Assembly (NCBI GenBank): GCA_015501595.1 | Contig: JADNRX010000077.1 | Coordinates: 62,001 to 126,000, forward strand | Source of the DNA: Hymenopellis radicata | Taxonomy: Eukaryota; Basidiomycota; Agaricomycetes; Agaricales; Physalacriaceae | Direction: 5' to 3' | DNA length: 64,000 nucleotides | Shown: one piece after another, positions 1 to 10,878 of the stretch | Layout: every line of letters starts with the position of its first letter | How positions within the stretch are numbered: position 1 is the stretch's first letter | The notes under the pieces: model-generated | The model's input: the letters and a program-made list of their open reading frames with translations, nothing else | What the model was told of the DNA's origin: nothing | The model's database searches: none | Made by a program: the position numbers and the translations under genes

Positions 1-2230
1 GTGTAGTTCCACACCAACAGCGGGTCGCCAGATAGCGCTGATTATCATTAGCGACAACAGACACGCCAAAAGAACTCGACGCACGGACGAAAGCCTGGCC
101 CAAGGCAGAGGCAAGTGCCGACGTAAAGAGGAACACGCTCATGACGAGCGAACGCATGTTCTTCGGTGCCTTGGTGAAGGCATACTCGAGCCCAGTTATC
201 GAGGCGCAGATTTCGCTGATCCCCACAAGAACGTAACTGCAAAGGAAATAAGCCACAGAATCAAGGAAAACACCGGGTACTACATACGAGCCACTCTGGA
301 TCCACACATTCAAACTCGAGACCTCGTCGCAAGTAGCGACAAACTTGCCACACGGGTTCGTCTGGTAGATGTAGTGCTGTGTCACTGAGTGCCGAGTAAG
401 CCGGCGGGGTCGCGGAGAAGGTGGCCGTGTTTACCTGCAGCCCAGACCATAGCAGCAGCGCCAAAGAAGAATCCAAGAGTAATCTTCTTCAACGCCGTGA
501 AACGGATGCCCCAACGCGCGAGCGCAGGATAGATCTACAAACCGTAACGTAAGGATCGTGCAATCGAGTACTGGAAAGAAACGCACTATCTTATCCGCAA
601 GAGGAATGAAAATGATCAGCGAAATAGGATTCAAATTCGACAGAACATCGTTCGGCACGCCATGGCGAGTCATAACAGCAGCCTGCGATGTCAAATTGTT
701 GTTCAGCTGGTTATAAGTGAGCCCTGTGCGCGCATAGTAATCAATCGAACAATCCGAACAATCACAATAACTGGACCAACTCACAGTAAAGTGGGAACCA
801 CGTGAAGACAGCGCAAGCTTTGAAGCCTCGCCCTACTTCATCGACCCACTGGTCATCGAACGTCATCCACTTTGGCAGCTCTCCCACTTGGTTGCTCGGC
901 TTTGCCGCTTCCCAGAAATCGTCCCGCCTAAAGTTTCTGTAGGTCACAATGGGGTTGGGACTCCATTTGTCTGCAGCGGCTTTGCGTAGGATGCGGATAG
1001 CCGTGATGAGAACGGAGCCTTGCGGAGCAGACTTGACGTAGCGCTTGTTGCCGATCCATAAAACGAGTGGGCAGATCAGGAAGACAATAGTGGGAAGCGT
1101 GAAGGCCAAGTAGAAGCCGACATACTGAAGCCATTCAGTACGGCGAAAGAGCAACGCGAATGTGATAGGTGCTTACTAGTTCAGTATAAGCCATAGTGAG
1201 CTGCCCAACAAGAGCGCCAATGTTGATGAACATGTAAAAATACTAGTCGCGTCACATTTAGCTACACGTCACATATAACTGAAAATGGCTCACCATATAC
1301 ACACGAGAGATAGTGTACGAAGGGTCGACGATGACCCTTTCGCCTTGTGGCGTGGTGGAAATATAAAGCTTAGTTTTTCCATACTGCTCTGCAATCAAAG
1401 GCGAGATGTTTGCCTTGAACAATCCAGTACCTGCAGGCGGACGTCAGTCCCAATCTACCGAATATGCGAAAGCAAGACAGAAGTGCTTACCTGCTCCCAT
1501 GATAATCATGCCAAGAATGAAGGGCGCGATAGCGGCCTTCTTGTCAATGACGCCAGGTACGGCGGCTACGATCAAGACAATGTGTCCGACGAGCGCAACC
1601 GCTACACCAACGCAGACGGCCTTGAATCTACCCAAGCGTGTATCGGCGAGGTAGGCTCCAAATAAAGGTGTGACGTAGCACCAGAACTGGTAGAAGGTGC
1701 TCAGCCCAAAGGCGGTATTTTGTCCTAGTCCTAATGCACCTGGGACGACGTCGGGCCCGGCTGAGCCCGTGCTGGAGCCTTCGGGGAGCGGCTGTTGCAT
1801 GAAGTTGGTCTGCGACGCGGCATCAGCGGTCGTGAGGTCGTGCGATCAAAGCGTAGACATACGAAGACAACCGAACATCCGTAGAACTGAGGAACAACAA
1901 TGATTAATACCTTCCAAGGATATAAAAGTTAGAACCTCACCGAGAACCGCTCAGCCATCTCAACAATGGCGATAACTAGAAAAGCTTTAGCAATGCGAAT
2001 GAAGAGAGTAATAACGCGAACTGACGGTAAGCAGTCCAAGGAATCGTGTCGGACACACGTCGTAAGGTTGCGATCTCCTCATCAGTGGGGTACTCGACGC
2101 CATCGGGAACGTCGAAGGGTGACTTCTCGTCCGTCGATGAGACGTCGTCGCCTTTCTTCAAGTCGTAATGGTCCTTCTCAGCTTCAGCAATGCCAGCAAC
2201 GATAGCGGTGTCTGCTTGAAGGCCAGCCAT
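1..2230 (-). CDS. PTR2: PTR2/POT-family oligopeptide transporter (3' end cut by window edge)
   Basis: Proton-coupled di/tripeptide importer of the plasma membrane (POT family, MFS fold). The start is the ATG at 2228-2230 (MAGLQADTAIVAG). An acidic N-terminal tail (YPTDEEIATLRRVSDTIPW) leads into the first membrane span, rebuilt over an intron as YLIAIVEMAERFS, then YGCSVVFTNFMQQPLP, both typical of fungal PTR2. Further exons show the family block FGAYLADTRLGRFKAVCVGV (about 1590-1690), the loop with a tyrosine-rich PEST-like stretch, and LTIVFLICPLVLWIGNKRYV-like spans around 1040-1110. At the left edge the minus strand reads DPLLVWNY, usual about 40 residues before the family C-terminus, so only a short end is missing. 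At least six introns are needed; no lesion was seen. Confidence 0.9.
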
Positions 2231-3456
2231 CGTCTCGAGAGTTGTGGGTGCAAACCTGAAAGCACCATTGTTCGCACACGACGTCTCTTATAGATGGACG
2301 TGACATGCCCGTTTGATAGACCAGGAACAGGACACATGTGGAAGTGGGTGCAGGTCAAGCAAGTGTGATTGCCCCGTCGAAAAACACCTGTATAAAAACG
2401 ATAAAAAGTGTACGTGTGGTGCCTCAGTATAACTTACTAGACGTCCACGAACGGCTAGCTGTCATCAACAGAACAAGATAAAGTCCAAAAGGGAATGAAG
2501 TTAGCGGGAACATCCTGGTGCAAGGAGTCCTATCTCGCACAACTTATCGACATGACTTCTCTGGGCAAGTAGCGCCAAGAGTGAGGCTCCCATACACTAA
2601 CGCTCGGTGGGAATACACGGATGGAACTTGATCTCGCGAGCCTTGCTGGATTCGCCTGCAAAGTCGGATAGCAGTTGGCTGGTAAGGAAGAGAACGAGCA
2701 GCGCGCGCCAAACGGAAAAAGGTGAACATCACAAACGGTAGTAGCAGTTTAAAAAACGGATTGTAAATCACGGAAGCGCGAGCCATCACAAGTTCCGGTA
2801 AAAACTTCTAAAAGGGAGTGTGCATGGACGACAGCATGAACACAACGCCCTCTCCTTGGCATATATAATACTGGGATCTTGGCGGAATGGGATATAGGTC
2901 TGGCTCGTCACGATGGGTCAAGTGTTCATCTTTGTTATGAGCCCAGTAACTGAGCCACTTTGGCTTCTACATCAGACGCAGAAAGGTTGTCTAGTTCGAC
3001 GTGCGCCTCCCGTCCCCGCTCTGTTCCGCGACAATCAGAACCGCACAACCGTAGAGACGACTAACAACGTACCAAATCTCGCAAACACGCGCGCCGGAGT
3101 TCCGCTTGCCTCTCTTATCATCACCGGCAAGTCGGGATTGTGCTGTTTAATGACGGGGTACTTGGACACGATAAATTGCCTGGTTGATTGTTGTGAAGGT
3201 GGTCCAGCAGGAAGGCAGAGGGCCGTTACCTTGTACCAGCCGATGCAGGTGCAGTCTGGCAACATAGAATTCGTATTTCGCGCAGGGCGGGCGAAAAAGC
3301 CTTGGTGAACGACATGGTGGCCACCGGACAGAGGTGGAGGTGGTCTTATGTCAGCAGGCGGTCACGGTGATTGCCGCACCCGGGTTACCAGCGTGGTTTG
3401 ATTCTGTTGACGACTCTCATTTTACACACGCTCCTTCCCTTAGCTTGTTGCGGTTG
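2231..3456. other. Intergenic region between divergent PTR2 and Rax1-like genes
   Basis: No reading frame here resembles a known protein. The stretch holds the upstream region of the minus-strand transporter, including a TATATAAT-like AT-rich spot near 2862, and of the plus-strand RGS gene. A first non-coding or short coding exon of the RGS gene may lie at its right end. Confidence 0.5.
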
Positions 3457-4786
3457 ATGGACGACCAGCGCCAGCAAGATGACTGGGCTAACAGCCGCAA
3501 GAACAGGCTGCCGTCGTTCACAGAGGTCCTCTCGCGGCGTACACGTCCTCCAGTGGATCTGTTCATGTTCTAGTCGGTCCTTTTTCGCCTGTCATGATGC
3601 GCTCGTTTAATCATATTCTACAGCCTATTTCTCCAGCGCGAGGGATCCGAGGACATGCTAGACTTCTGGCTCGATGTGCAACAGCACGAAAATCTTTGTC
3701 GTGCCTATTTCAAGGATGTGCGCAAGTCGGGCAGGACTATCAAGGACGACTGGCCGCAATATTGGGATTATGCCCGCAGGCGAGGGTCAATTTACGGCAC
3801 CGTGGTTGGTATCAACCCCGATGCCAAGCGCAGTACAGCCAGCACGGGCGAACTCCTCAGCGAGCAGGACAAGCGCAATTTGGCGGCTGCTGGTGATGAG
3901 AAGGCAGCAGCAGGTTCAACATCGCCAGGCCGGCCGACTCCCGTCTTCTCGGACCATACGCGCGTCAATTCCACATCGCCCAACGACCCCTACGCCCGTT
4001 CTACTACCCCCTTCTCCCTCTCTGGCCGCACGCCAACCCTCTTCAACCTGAAACGCGCTTCTCGTGCGCCAACCGTCATCCCTCGTTCTGCTGCCATTAC
4101 ACGCCAGGACCTCATCGCCTCCGCAGAGCGCATATATTTCCGTTACCTCTCGCCAGCAGGCAACACTGTCAACTCGCCAGAGAATCACGAGATCTATCTT
4201 CCTCCCTCGTTACGTATCCACTCTTTCCCCTTGAGCTCAGCCCAAGAGCCTAGATCCCAGAATGAGCAAAGCCTCATGGCGCAAATACCCGACATTTTTC
4301 ACGCCCAGAAAGAGTACTGTTTCCGTGCCATGGAGCAAGACGCTTTTCCTCGCTTCCTGCGAGCAAAGGCTTTCGGAAACTTGACCCCAGTTTCAGCCCT
4401 CGTTCGACTCATTGCGGGACTTTTAATTTTGTGGATAGGTCTCGCCACGGCCTTTTCTCTTGTCTTTTTAGACGTTACACCGAAATCCAAACGGTTTTGG
4501 GTAAGCTGCAGTTCTTTGTCTGCTCATCCTGTTGCTAACTACTTTCCAGCTATTCCTCCCCTTCTCCTTTGCTATCTATTTCCTTATAGCCCATCAGTAC
4601 GAGCTTGACCCGTTGATGGTATTTATGGGCATGTCCGAGACGACGCCCTTCCGCACACTGCAGATACGGGAACCTTATGTCAAGAAGCTTCTGCTTGGAC
4701 GTGCCGTCTGGGTCTCGTTTCTGATAACAAGCTTTGTCGTCGCGTTGACGCTCCTGTTCTGGGCGGTGCCAGGGCACCGACTATAA
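3457..4786 (+). CDS. RAX1: Rax1-like RGS-domain membrane protein
   Basis: Homologue of yeast Rax1, which with Rax2 marks division sites and polarity; it has an N-terminal RGS fold and C-terminal membrane spans. Three exons fit: 3457-3572, 3624-4500 and 4550-4786, with introns of 51 and 49 nt. The first junction restores LPSFTEVLSRRTRPPVDLFM followed by FYLFLQREGSEDMLDFWLDV, the strongly conserved start of the RGS region. A low-complexity Ser/Thr/Pro segment (about residues 130-180) separates two parts of the domain. The end has three predicted spans (LIAGLLILWIGLATAFSLVF; LPFSFAIYFLIA; VWVSFLITSFVVALTLLFWA). The start is uncertain: MDDQ at 3457 is the first in-frame ATG, but an upstream exon is possible. 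Confidence 0.85.
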
Positions 4787-5396
4787 TACCAAAGTTCTAT
4801 GATATTCATGACTTTTTGACGATCCTATTATTTTCTTTTATTCGCTATGGGTTGCACTTCCATCCACCAAGATACCCTCTAACACACTTCACACACTCGC
4901 TTAGTCCTTGTTACTTTTATCTTTAATCTTGTTCTTCCTTTGTCATATCCCTTTGGTTGTATCTGGTGCAGTGGTGAAGGAGGGTGGAGTGGCAGCTGGA
5001 TTATGGTGATTTCGTACAGTCTACACTGTTGGCAGGACAGTAGCACCATATGTATGTTGGACAATGGGAGCAAATCATCTAGAATTGAGTCTTTGCTTCA
5101 TCGATGTTTGAGGATTACATTATTCAAGAACCCCAACTTTTTTCCCAGTTCCGGGCTTGCTCATCCTGAAGCGGAAGATTGAGGACTTCCGGCAGACATG
5201 CATATGGAAGAATATGGCAAGACGGCTGCTTGCTCCATAGTCAAGCATCGAATCACGACCTAGCCATGTATTCTCATCATACGACGAGCTTGGCTTTGTT
5301 TAGGTCTTCAGTGGTGGCAAAGAAGAATACTCACCCTCCTATGCGTTGCAACTGTGAGGATTATAACAATCTTCATTCTCATTTGCAAGTATACCC
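4787..5396. other. Intergenic region, convergent 3' ends
   Basis: Lies between the 3' ends of the convergent Rax1-like and GH105 genes. T-rich stretches near 4800-4920 are plausible polyadenylation context. No coding or RNA feature was recognised. Confidence 0.5.
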
Positions 5397-6930
5397 CTAC
5401 AGTTTTTCGTATTCTATGCTTGCCAACAAGAAAGCCGCCAAGCCCTTCAGGTCGTTGACATCCGTGTTCACGCTGATGTAGTACTAATAAAACATGAGAA
5501 CGGTGGCGATTAGGGGAATAAGGTGAATCCTACCTCGAAGGTGCCGTTACCATCTAAGCTTCCCACCTATCCATATGTCAATGCAATGCCGTGAAAGAGT
5601 ACAACACTACGACGAACCGAAACAGTGTTGAGCCAATTCATCGTGCCATCGGAATTTTCGACGACCCAATTATCGACAATGTACGCGTACGCTTTGGTCG
5701 CGCCTTTAACGAGACTGCCGTCGCTGTCGTCGAGGAAGCCGAGCCTCACGCCCTTGAGGATGGAGTACACAAACATCACGGCGCCGCTGCTCTCGAAATA
5801 ATTGCCCTTCCGTCCGGGCTGCGTCATGACGAGCCACCAGACGCCCGACTCGGGATCAGCAGCGTCGATGACGCGCGGCGCAAGCGTTCGGAGCAGTCCT
5901 AGGAAGACGCTCGTGTCCCCAGGCCAGAGCTCGATGATGTCGACGAGCGCCATCATGTACCAGCCCATGGCGCGGTCCCAGATTTCTGGGGAATGGCCGC
6001 GGTCGGCCGAAGCCCATACGGCGGTGTGTGAGTAGTCGTAGCCGTGGTATAGAAGACCGGTGTAGTTGGCTGCTCCTTCCTCTTGAAGTGTGTTCGAAAA
6101 CATCAGCTCGAATTGGTGCTCGATATCGGCTGTCCAGGCAAGTTAGACCGACCATGTTTGAGGTCGAAGCGTACCATAAGCAGTCTGGTTAGTCGGTTGG
6201 AACTTGTTGGTGTAGGTCGCGTAGAATATCTCGCCCATGTAGATCCCATCGAGCCAACCTAGGGGATGTAAACGGAGGAAGAAACGGATGATTACACTGG
6301 TCCAGTGTAAGTACCTTGGTTGAAATACCTAAGCTTGTGCCAGAACTGTCCCTCGGCGGTCCTGGGCTGACCCATTAGTTGCGTGTGGAACGTATCCATA
6401 GCAGTTTTCCATTTTGCGGCACCAGTCTTCTCGTATCTACGCCAGATTCAAGGAAGAATCATAAGCAATGCACTAAGCACGCACAGGTACGCGAACGTAG
6501 GGCCCGTTCTAATGACGCGTCAATTCCAAACTTTAAGCAATCCAAGAGCGAAGGGACACAGACCTGACTGGGTCTTGCGAATAAGCGCTCAAGCTGTCGC
6601 TTTCCATGAACAACGGCCAAGAATGGGGGTCAACGTGGAAACATACGAATAATCGGCTCCGATGATCGTTCCACTTGAATCCACGATTCTGTTCGCTCCA
6701 GCCAAGATGTAGTCATAATAAGACTGGTTCCCAGTAATGTCATATAACAAGCGCAATCCCCACTGAAACTCTCCATGCTCGTAGCTCACCGTCGTGGCCC
6801 CACCCGACGTCAGTCCGTTGCCCTGACCTCGCGCGATGGCTGAATCCGCAGCCCACACGGCATATGACTGAGGGCGCGCCTGTGCGCCAAGAAGGAGCGC
6901 CGACAGCGTAGAGATAACAGAGAGGAGCAT
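5397..6930 (-). CDS. Secreted glycoside hydrolase family 105 (unsaturated rhamnogalacturonyl/glucuronyl hydrolase)
   Basis: YteR-like enzyme that removes unsaturated uronic acids left by pectin or glucuronan lyases. The start ATG is 6928-6930, with a signal peptide (MLLSVISTLSALLLGAQARP). The (alpha/alpha)6-barrel signature is clear: YEHGEFQWGLRLLYDITGN near the N-terminus, then ANYTGLLYHGYDYSHTAVWA and PEIWDRAMGWYMMALVD (about 5900-6060), which include the family's conserved His, Asp and the R-x-M-G-W motif. The last junction joins SLDGNGTFE to YYISVNTDVNDLKGL and the protein ends IEYEKL with the stop at 5397-5399. About six introns. A TATAAATA box lies 38 nt upstream. It neighbours another plant-wall enzyme (GH12). 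Confidence 0.88.
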
Positions 6931-6967
6931 GACTCAAGTCCCGCTGATACTTTGGCACGTTCACCAG

Positions 6968-6975
6968 TATTTATA
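6968..6975 (-). promoter_or_regulatory. TATA box of the GH105 gene
   Basis: TATAAATA on the minus strand, 38 nt before the GH105 start codon. The short distance implies a very short 5' leader. Seen in sequence only; promoter function is inferred. Confidence 0.5.
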
Positions 6976-7339
6976 TGGGGCTTCTGACTGAGAACTGGAA
7001 GAAAGTCGGGGCATAGAAAGCCTGTGATGAGCTTCTCGTCAATAACGGGCCGTCAGAGGAACCACGAGTATGTGCACTGGGGCCCGGAGGACGCGACGTT
7101 ATGCATTATGCATTATGAGCAAATTATAACTGAGAGAAATGGTGGTAAGAGGTCAAGCGAACGGCCCGCGTCGCACCCCACGTGGTCATAGCAAACCTCT
7201 GGATCCAAGAGTACAAATGAATATTCGGATGCTTCACACTGCTACGATGCATGAATGTGCATATTGTTTACTAACTACACGTCGAGAAAACGCTTAGCTG
7301 ATGACAATGCTAAATGCAGAACTAGAAATGGTGACCACA
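6976..7339. other. Intergenic region between GH105 and GH12
   Basis: Upstream region of GH105 and downstream region of GH12, both on the minus strand. It contains a small direct duplication (atgcattatgcattatg) near 7100. No coding feature was recognised. Confidence 0.4.
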
Positions 7340-8347
7340 TCAGTCAGATACCGCAACAAGGTAAGATGAGTATACTGACGACTTGAGCGTAGCCGATCCT
7401 GAAGTGGCCTCAGTTCCGCCTTGAGCTGTGGTGAGATATTGTGAGGTGCTGAGGCCTTGGCTCGTGGTAAGGTACTATTGATTCGAGAATGAGTTAAGAG
7501 TAAATATGGTGGCATAGAGCAACCCACCTTGAAGAAAGCGAACAAATCACCATTGAAGCTCGTGACAGAGCTCTTGTCGGAGGTCAGGAAGGAGTAGACA
7601 AGGTTGGAGCCGTTGGAACCGTAGTACAAGTTCCTGAGAACGGTTGCTTAGTTGAAACGGTCGATATAGTATGAGATGCGTTCAACGCACCAGGTCTTTC
7701 CAGCAATGGAAAGATTGCTAGCGATAGGCGTGGGGTTCCCATCAGAGCCATACGTGTAGGAAATAGGACCGGCGTTCTGGTTGTCTAGCCAGACCATGAT
7801 TTCGTATTGGTTAGAGCCACCAGAGGAGGAGGACGTGAACAGATCGTAAGCAACGTTGGATACAACACTGCCAGAGGTGGATTGGGACCACGACCAGGTG
7901 GACTACAGATATCACCTCAATACGCCACCCGATATGTATACAACGAATTAATCATACCTTGATGCTGGAGATGGCACTGAGTTGCTTGTTAAGATTATTC
8001 TTGGCGTTGACGTTCGTGTAGCTCTTTACGCCTGAGCCTCCGCTCCAGGTCCAAGTCGTAGTCCACGCAAGACTGCTCCCGCTGACAGATGTGATGGAAG
8101 CGCAAGCCTGGCCAGAGTTGGCATTGTCTTTGCCCCACTGGTCGAGGTACAAAATGTAGTCGTCAAGATTGACACTGTCCCATTGTCCTGTGGAAGGGAT
8201 GGTCAGTAAAGCAGAGAGGCAGGAAGTCAGCAAGAAGTTACCGCAGTAGGTACTTGTGTCTTGACGCTTTTCGAGTTCAGCAGAAGGAGCCGCAGAAATG
8301 AATGGAATCAAGAGAGCGGCAGAAACGATAGACAAGAAAGAACGCAT
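7340..8347 (-). CDS. Glycoside hydrolase family 12 (endoglucanase/xyloglucanase), secreted
   Basis: Small beta-jelly-roll endo-beta-1,4-glucanase or xyloglucanase. The start is the ATG at 8345-8347, followed by a signal peptide ([21 protein letters not shown]) and a Kex2-like KR site ([12 protein letters not shown]). Exons give [20 protein letters not shown], the nucleophile region [19 protein letters not shown] (Glu of YEIMVWL) and, after an intron, the acid/base region [19 protein letters not shown] (Glu of GTEATSG). The protein ends SSYLVAVSD with the stop at 7340-7342, giving about 240 residues, normal for the family. There are four or five introns; the last, in the codon after DLFAFFK, was placed from frame and homology. 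Both catalytic Glu are present, so it should be active. Confidence 0.9.
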
Positions 8348-8891
8348 GGTGAGGAAGGTTGAGACGTTCGGTTGGTGTCGCGTCGCAATATATGAGCCTT
8401 TCGGGTGCCGTTTGAGTTCAACGCGTTCGTGATCCTTGAGCGTTCGAGTCCATGCCGATTGTTCTGGGGTGTACTTATACCCTCAAAGAAAGTTCCATTT
8501 ACTCCGATGTTGAATCGTCGGAAAATTGTGCGTTTCAGTAATACTTCCAGTAGACGACCATGACTGCACGGACCGCTGCGGGTACCTGCTCTCGTCGTCA
8601 ATGTGATCATTTTACCTTGAAAATAGGCCTAAATAGACTCGCGTGATGACGGCACTTCCCCCACTTGTTTCCGAGGATTTTGAGGTTGAATAGGGCCGAA
8701 TGCATGGTTGAACGCGCTGTAGCATGTGGATCTATACGTGTGGCGAGTGCTTAACCTCAATTGAGTGCCATGGATGCTGTTAGTCCTTGGACAAGGTAGA
8801 ATTACTAGAAATAGTCCTCGTGACGACCAGGTGACGACAAGACACGCGGCTGATCATGCTCACGGTCCTTCCGAACCTTCCCTCATGCTTT
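8348..8891. other. Intergenic region upstream of GH12
   Basis: Promoter region of the minus-strand GH12 gene; an AT-rich CATATATT lies about 40 nt before its start (8387-8394). No other gene was recognised up to the transposon target-site copy at 8892. Confidence 0.4.
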
Positions 8892-8900
8892 GGTTACCAT

Positions 8901-9065
8901 CAGGCTCCAAACCAGCCGCCTTACAGTGAGTTATGTCAGCGGACCAATCAAAACCCAACCAACAACACACAAAACTCACTGTAAGACGGCTGGCAAAACT
9001 CCTGCGGCATAGTTTCGGCACGGTGTCATTCAGCCGCTGAGCCGAATACCACCTTTACTTTCGAC
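8901..9065 (+). repeat. Left terminal inverted repeat of the 745-bp element
   Basis: 165 bp, matching 9481-9645 in inverse orientation with one substitution. It holds an internal inverted repeat (about 8912-8930 against 8973-8993) able to form a stem by itself. Confidence 0.9.
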
Positions 9066-9480
9066 GTCGACAACGACCATAGACGCGCGCAACGTGCCCC
9101 CATTCACTCCTTTACTTCTTAGATTAACTATTTTCAGTGTTCTGGTGATGGGCGGGCAGTCGTCTTTCCTGCACCAAAGGGGAAACCAGCAATATGGCCA
9201 GAATACATCCTGCCTACACTTCGTAAAGACATGCTGTTGTGCCCATGAATCAACTTCGTTTCGGGTATATGGAATCGTGGATGTAGGAGAAGGCTATTTA
9301 GGACAGTGTGAATCTGCTGCGAGATATCGATGGGTGCCACCGGCTGTGATAGTGACTATATAGTGCAAGGCCTCTCAGAAATTCTGGAAGTACGTGGGCA
9401 TTGAAGTCATAGTACAAGAAATAAATTCAAAGAATTGCCTTAGAACACCAAAATCAAGGCGGGATACACGAAATCTATAA

Positions 9481-9645
9481 GTCGAAAGTAAAGGTGGTAT
9501 TCGGCTCAGCGGCTGAATGACACCGTGCCGAAACTATGCCGCAGGAGTTTTGCCAGCCGTCTTACAGTGAGTTTTGTGTGTTGTTGGTCGGGTTTTGATT
9601 GGTCCGCTGACATAACTCACTGTAAGGCGGCTGGTTTGGAGCCTG
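9481..9645 (-). repeat. Right terminal inverted repeat of the 745-bp element
   Basis: 165 bp, inverse copy of 8901-9065, followed directly by the right copy of the 9-bp target-site duplication at 9646-9654. Confidence 0.9.
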
Positions 9646-9824
9646 GGTTACCATCGTCTTTTGTTATTGGTCTGACTGAGTATACATGGACATGTTGTCA
9701 GCGTGGCGGGCGGGCACATGGAAGTGGTATTACAAACTACACTCATCTACATTGTTGAAAAGCTTTCTTCAGCACGGCAGTCAGTGCTTCTTCGGTGGGC
9801 TAGGTGCGCTGCTGGCTGGCAGCA

Positions 9825-10320
9825 TCAGTGTCCTCTGGCGCTACTGTGGCTGCCCGCTCTTTCATGTTGCGAGTCGCCATCGTCCGCGTGCTCAAACGGG
9901 TTTGACTGCATCTATCGAAACCATCAGGATACGAAGCGCCACATTCGCTGTTTAGCTTACGTCGGATTCCCTCTCCTTCTGTTGCAAAACGCCGGTCTTT
10001 CTTTCCTGGCCGTGCTGAATCAAATCTGGATTCTTCGTTACTTTGCCTTTGACGACTTCCTTCATCCCTACGATCTTGTCTGTCATGGTCTGCCAATTCG
10101 CGTGTAAATGTTATGTGATGAAGGACGACAAAGGACATACTGGACCGGCGTGGTAGTTGGGCCCATACCCGATAGCGCCAGCATGTCGCTGCTCAGGATA
10201 TTCTGAGGACGAGCCTCCAACTTGCGCCCTACCAGAATCGCTTGACTGGTCACTGGGCTCAGTCATATCGGGCGGGCGAACGGCGGCAGCGGTAGGAGTA
10301 AATTGTTCGGTTGTCGACAT
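9825..10320 (-). CDS. CsbD-like small hydrophilic protein
   Basis: Small charged protein of the fungal CsbD-like group, sometimes labelled mismatched-base-pair/cruciform DNA recognition protein; the cellular role is poorly known. Start ATG 10318-10320 (MSTTEQFTPTAAAVRPPDM). Three exons: the first ends GPNYHAGP, the second reads TMTDKIVGMKEVVKGKVTKN then PDLIQHGQERKTGVLQQKER, and the third gives PFEHADDGDSQHERAG, ending GH at 9825-9827. The block 'DKIVG..KEV.KGKVTKNP.L...G.E.KTG' is the CsbD-type repeat. The protein is about 120 residues with no signal peptide or membrane span. The gene starts about 180 bp from the transposon. The last acceptor has two in-frame choices, differing by MQ. Confidence 0.75.
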
Positions 10321-10878
10321 GTGGTCAAGTACGATGGTGGTTGGATTTATGGATCGTCGCTCATTCCTTCTTTTATAGTGAGTAGCGGGGCGCTATGACA
10401 CCTTTATGACGCGTCTTCCCGATCTCGTTCTATCTTTAGTTCAACGGTCGATGTGTGGCGTACCCTATTATTTGATTTTCAGCCTGACGCCAAATATTGA
10501 CGTCGATTTCATTATTGGGCCATCATCCGGGAATCAACAAACTGCATGCTGCAATATTACTACAACGATTCTGGAATTGGTCTCTCCGTCTATAAACAAG
10601 TGGTTTTCCAGAACACGACGAACATGCGTATTATAGGTCAGGAATCGCACTCTTCTCACTGTATATGTACTAATTTGACTTACGAAAGATCAACAATGCA
10701 AGTGTTAGGGTGTGCACGTGTGTCGTAAACCGACATTTGAACTTCATCACCTTCTGATCACCTTTCGGAAAGTTGAACGTGCAAGCCCTGGCCGTCCCTA
10801 TCCTCGTGTAATCGTTCCCAATCACGATATTAATACGATTATGAGTGATCAGACTCTCTGTTTAACTCGTTGACGGCC
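10321..10878. other. Divergent promoter region between CsbD-like and GH92 genes
   Basis: 558 bp between two divergently transcribed genes. TTTTATAG lies about 50 bp upstream of the CsbD-like start on the plus strand only. No further gene was recognised. Confidence 0.4.

Larger units (their letters stand above)
8901..9645. mobile_element. Non-autonomous DNA transposon with 165-bp terminal inverted repeats (MULE-like)
   Basis: A 745-bp element bounded by CAGGCTCC and GGAGCCTG. Its first and last 165 bp are inverted copies with a single mismatch found by eye. It is flanked by a perfect 9-bp direct repeat ggttaccat (8892-8900 and 9646-9654), read as the target-site duplication. Each inverted repeat contains a nested palindrome (CCAGCCGCCTTACAGTGAGTT facing a near copy about 45 bp further in). 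The 415-bp middle has no credible transposase. Long inverted repeats with a 9-bp duplication fit Mutator-like elements best; hAT and KDZ elements give 8 bp. The near-identity of the ends suggests a recent insertion. Confidence 0.85.

Noticed and set aside
2913..3308. 131-codon frame upstream of the Rax1-like gene
   Set aside because: No recognisable domain; overlaps a similar-length frame on the other strand, as expected for chance frames in GC-balanced DNA.
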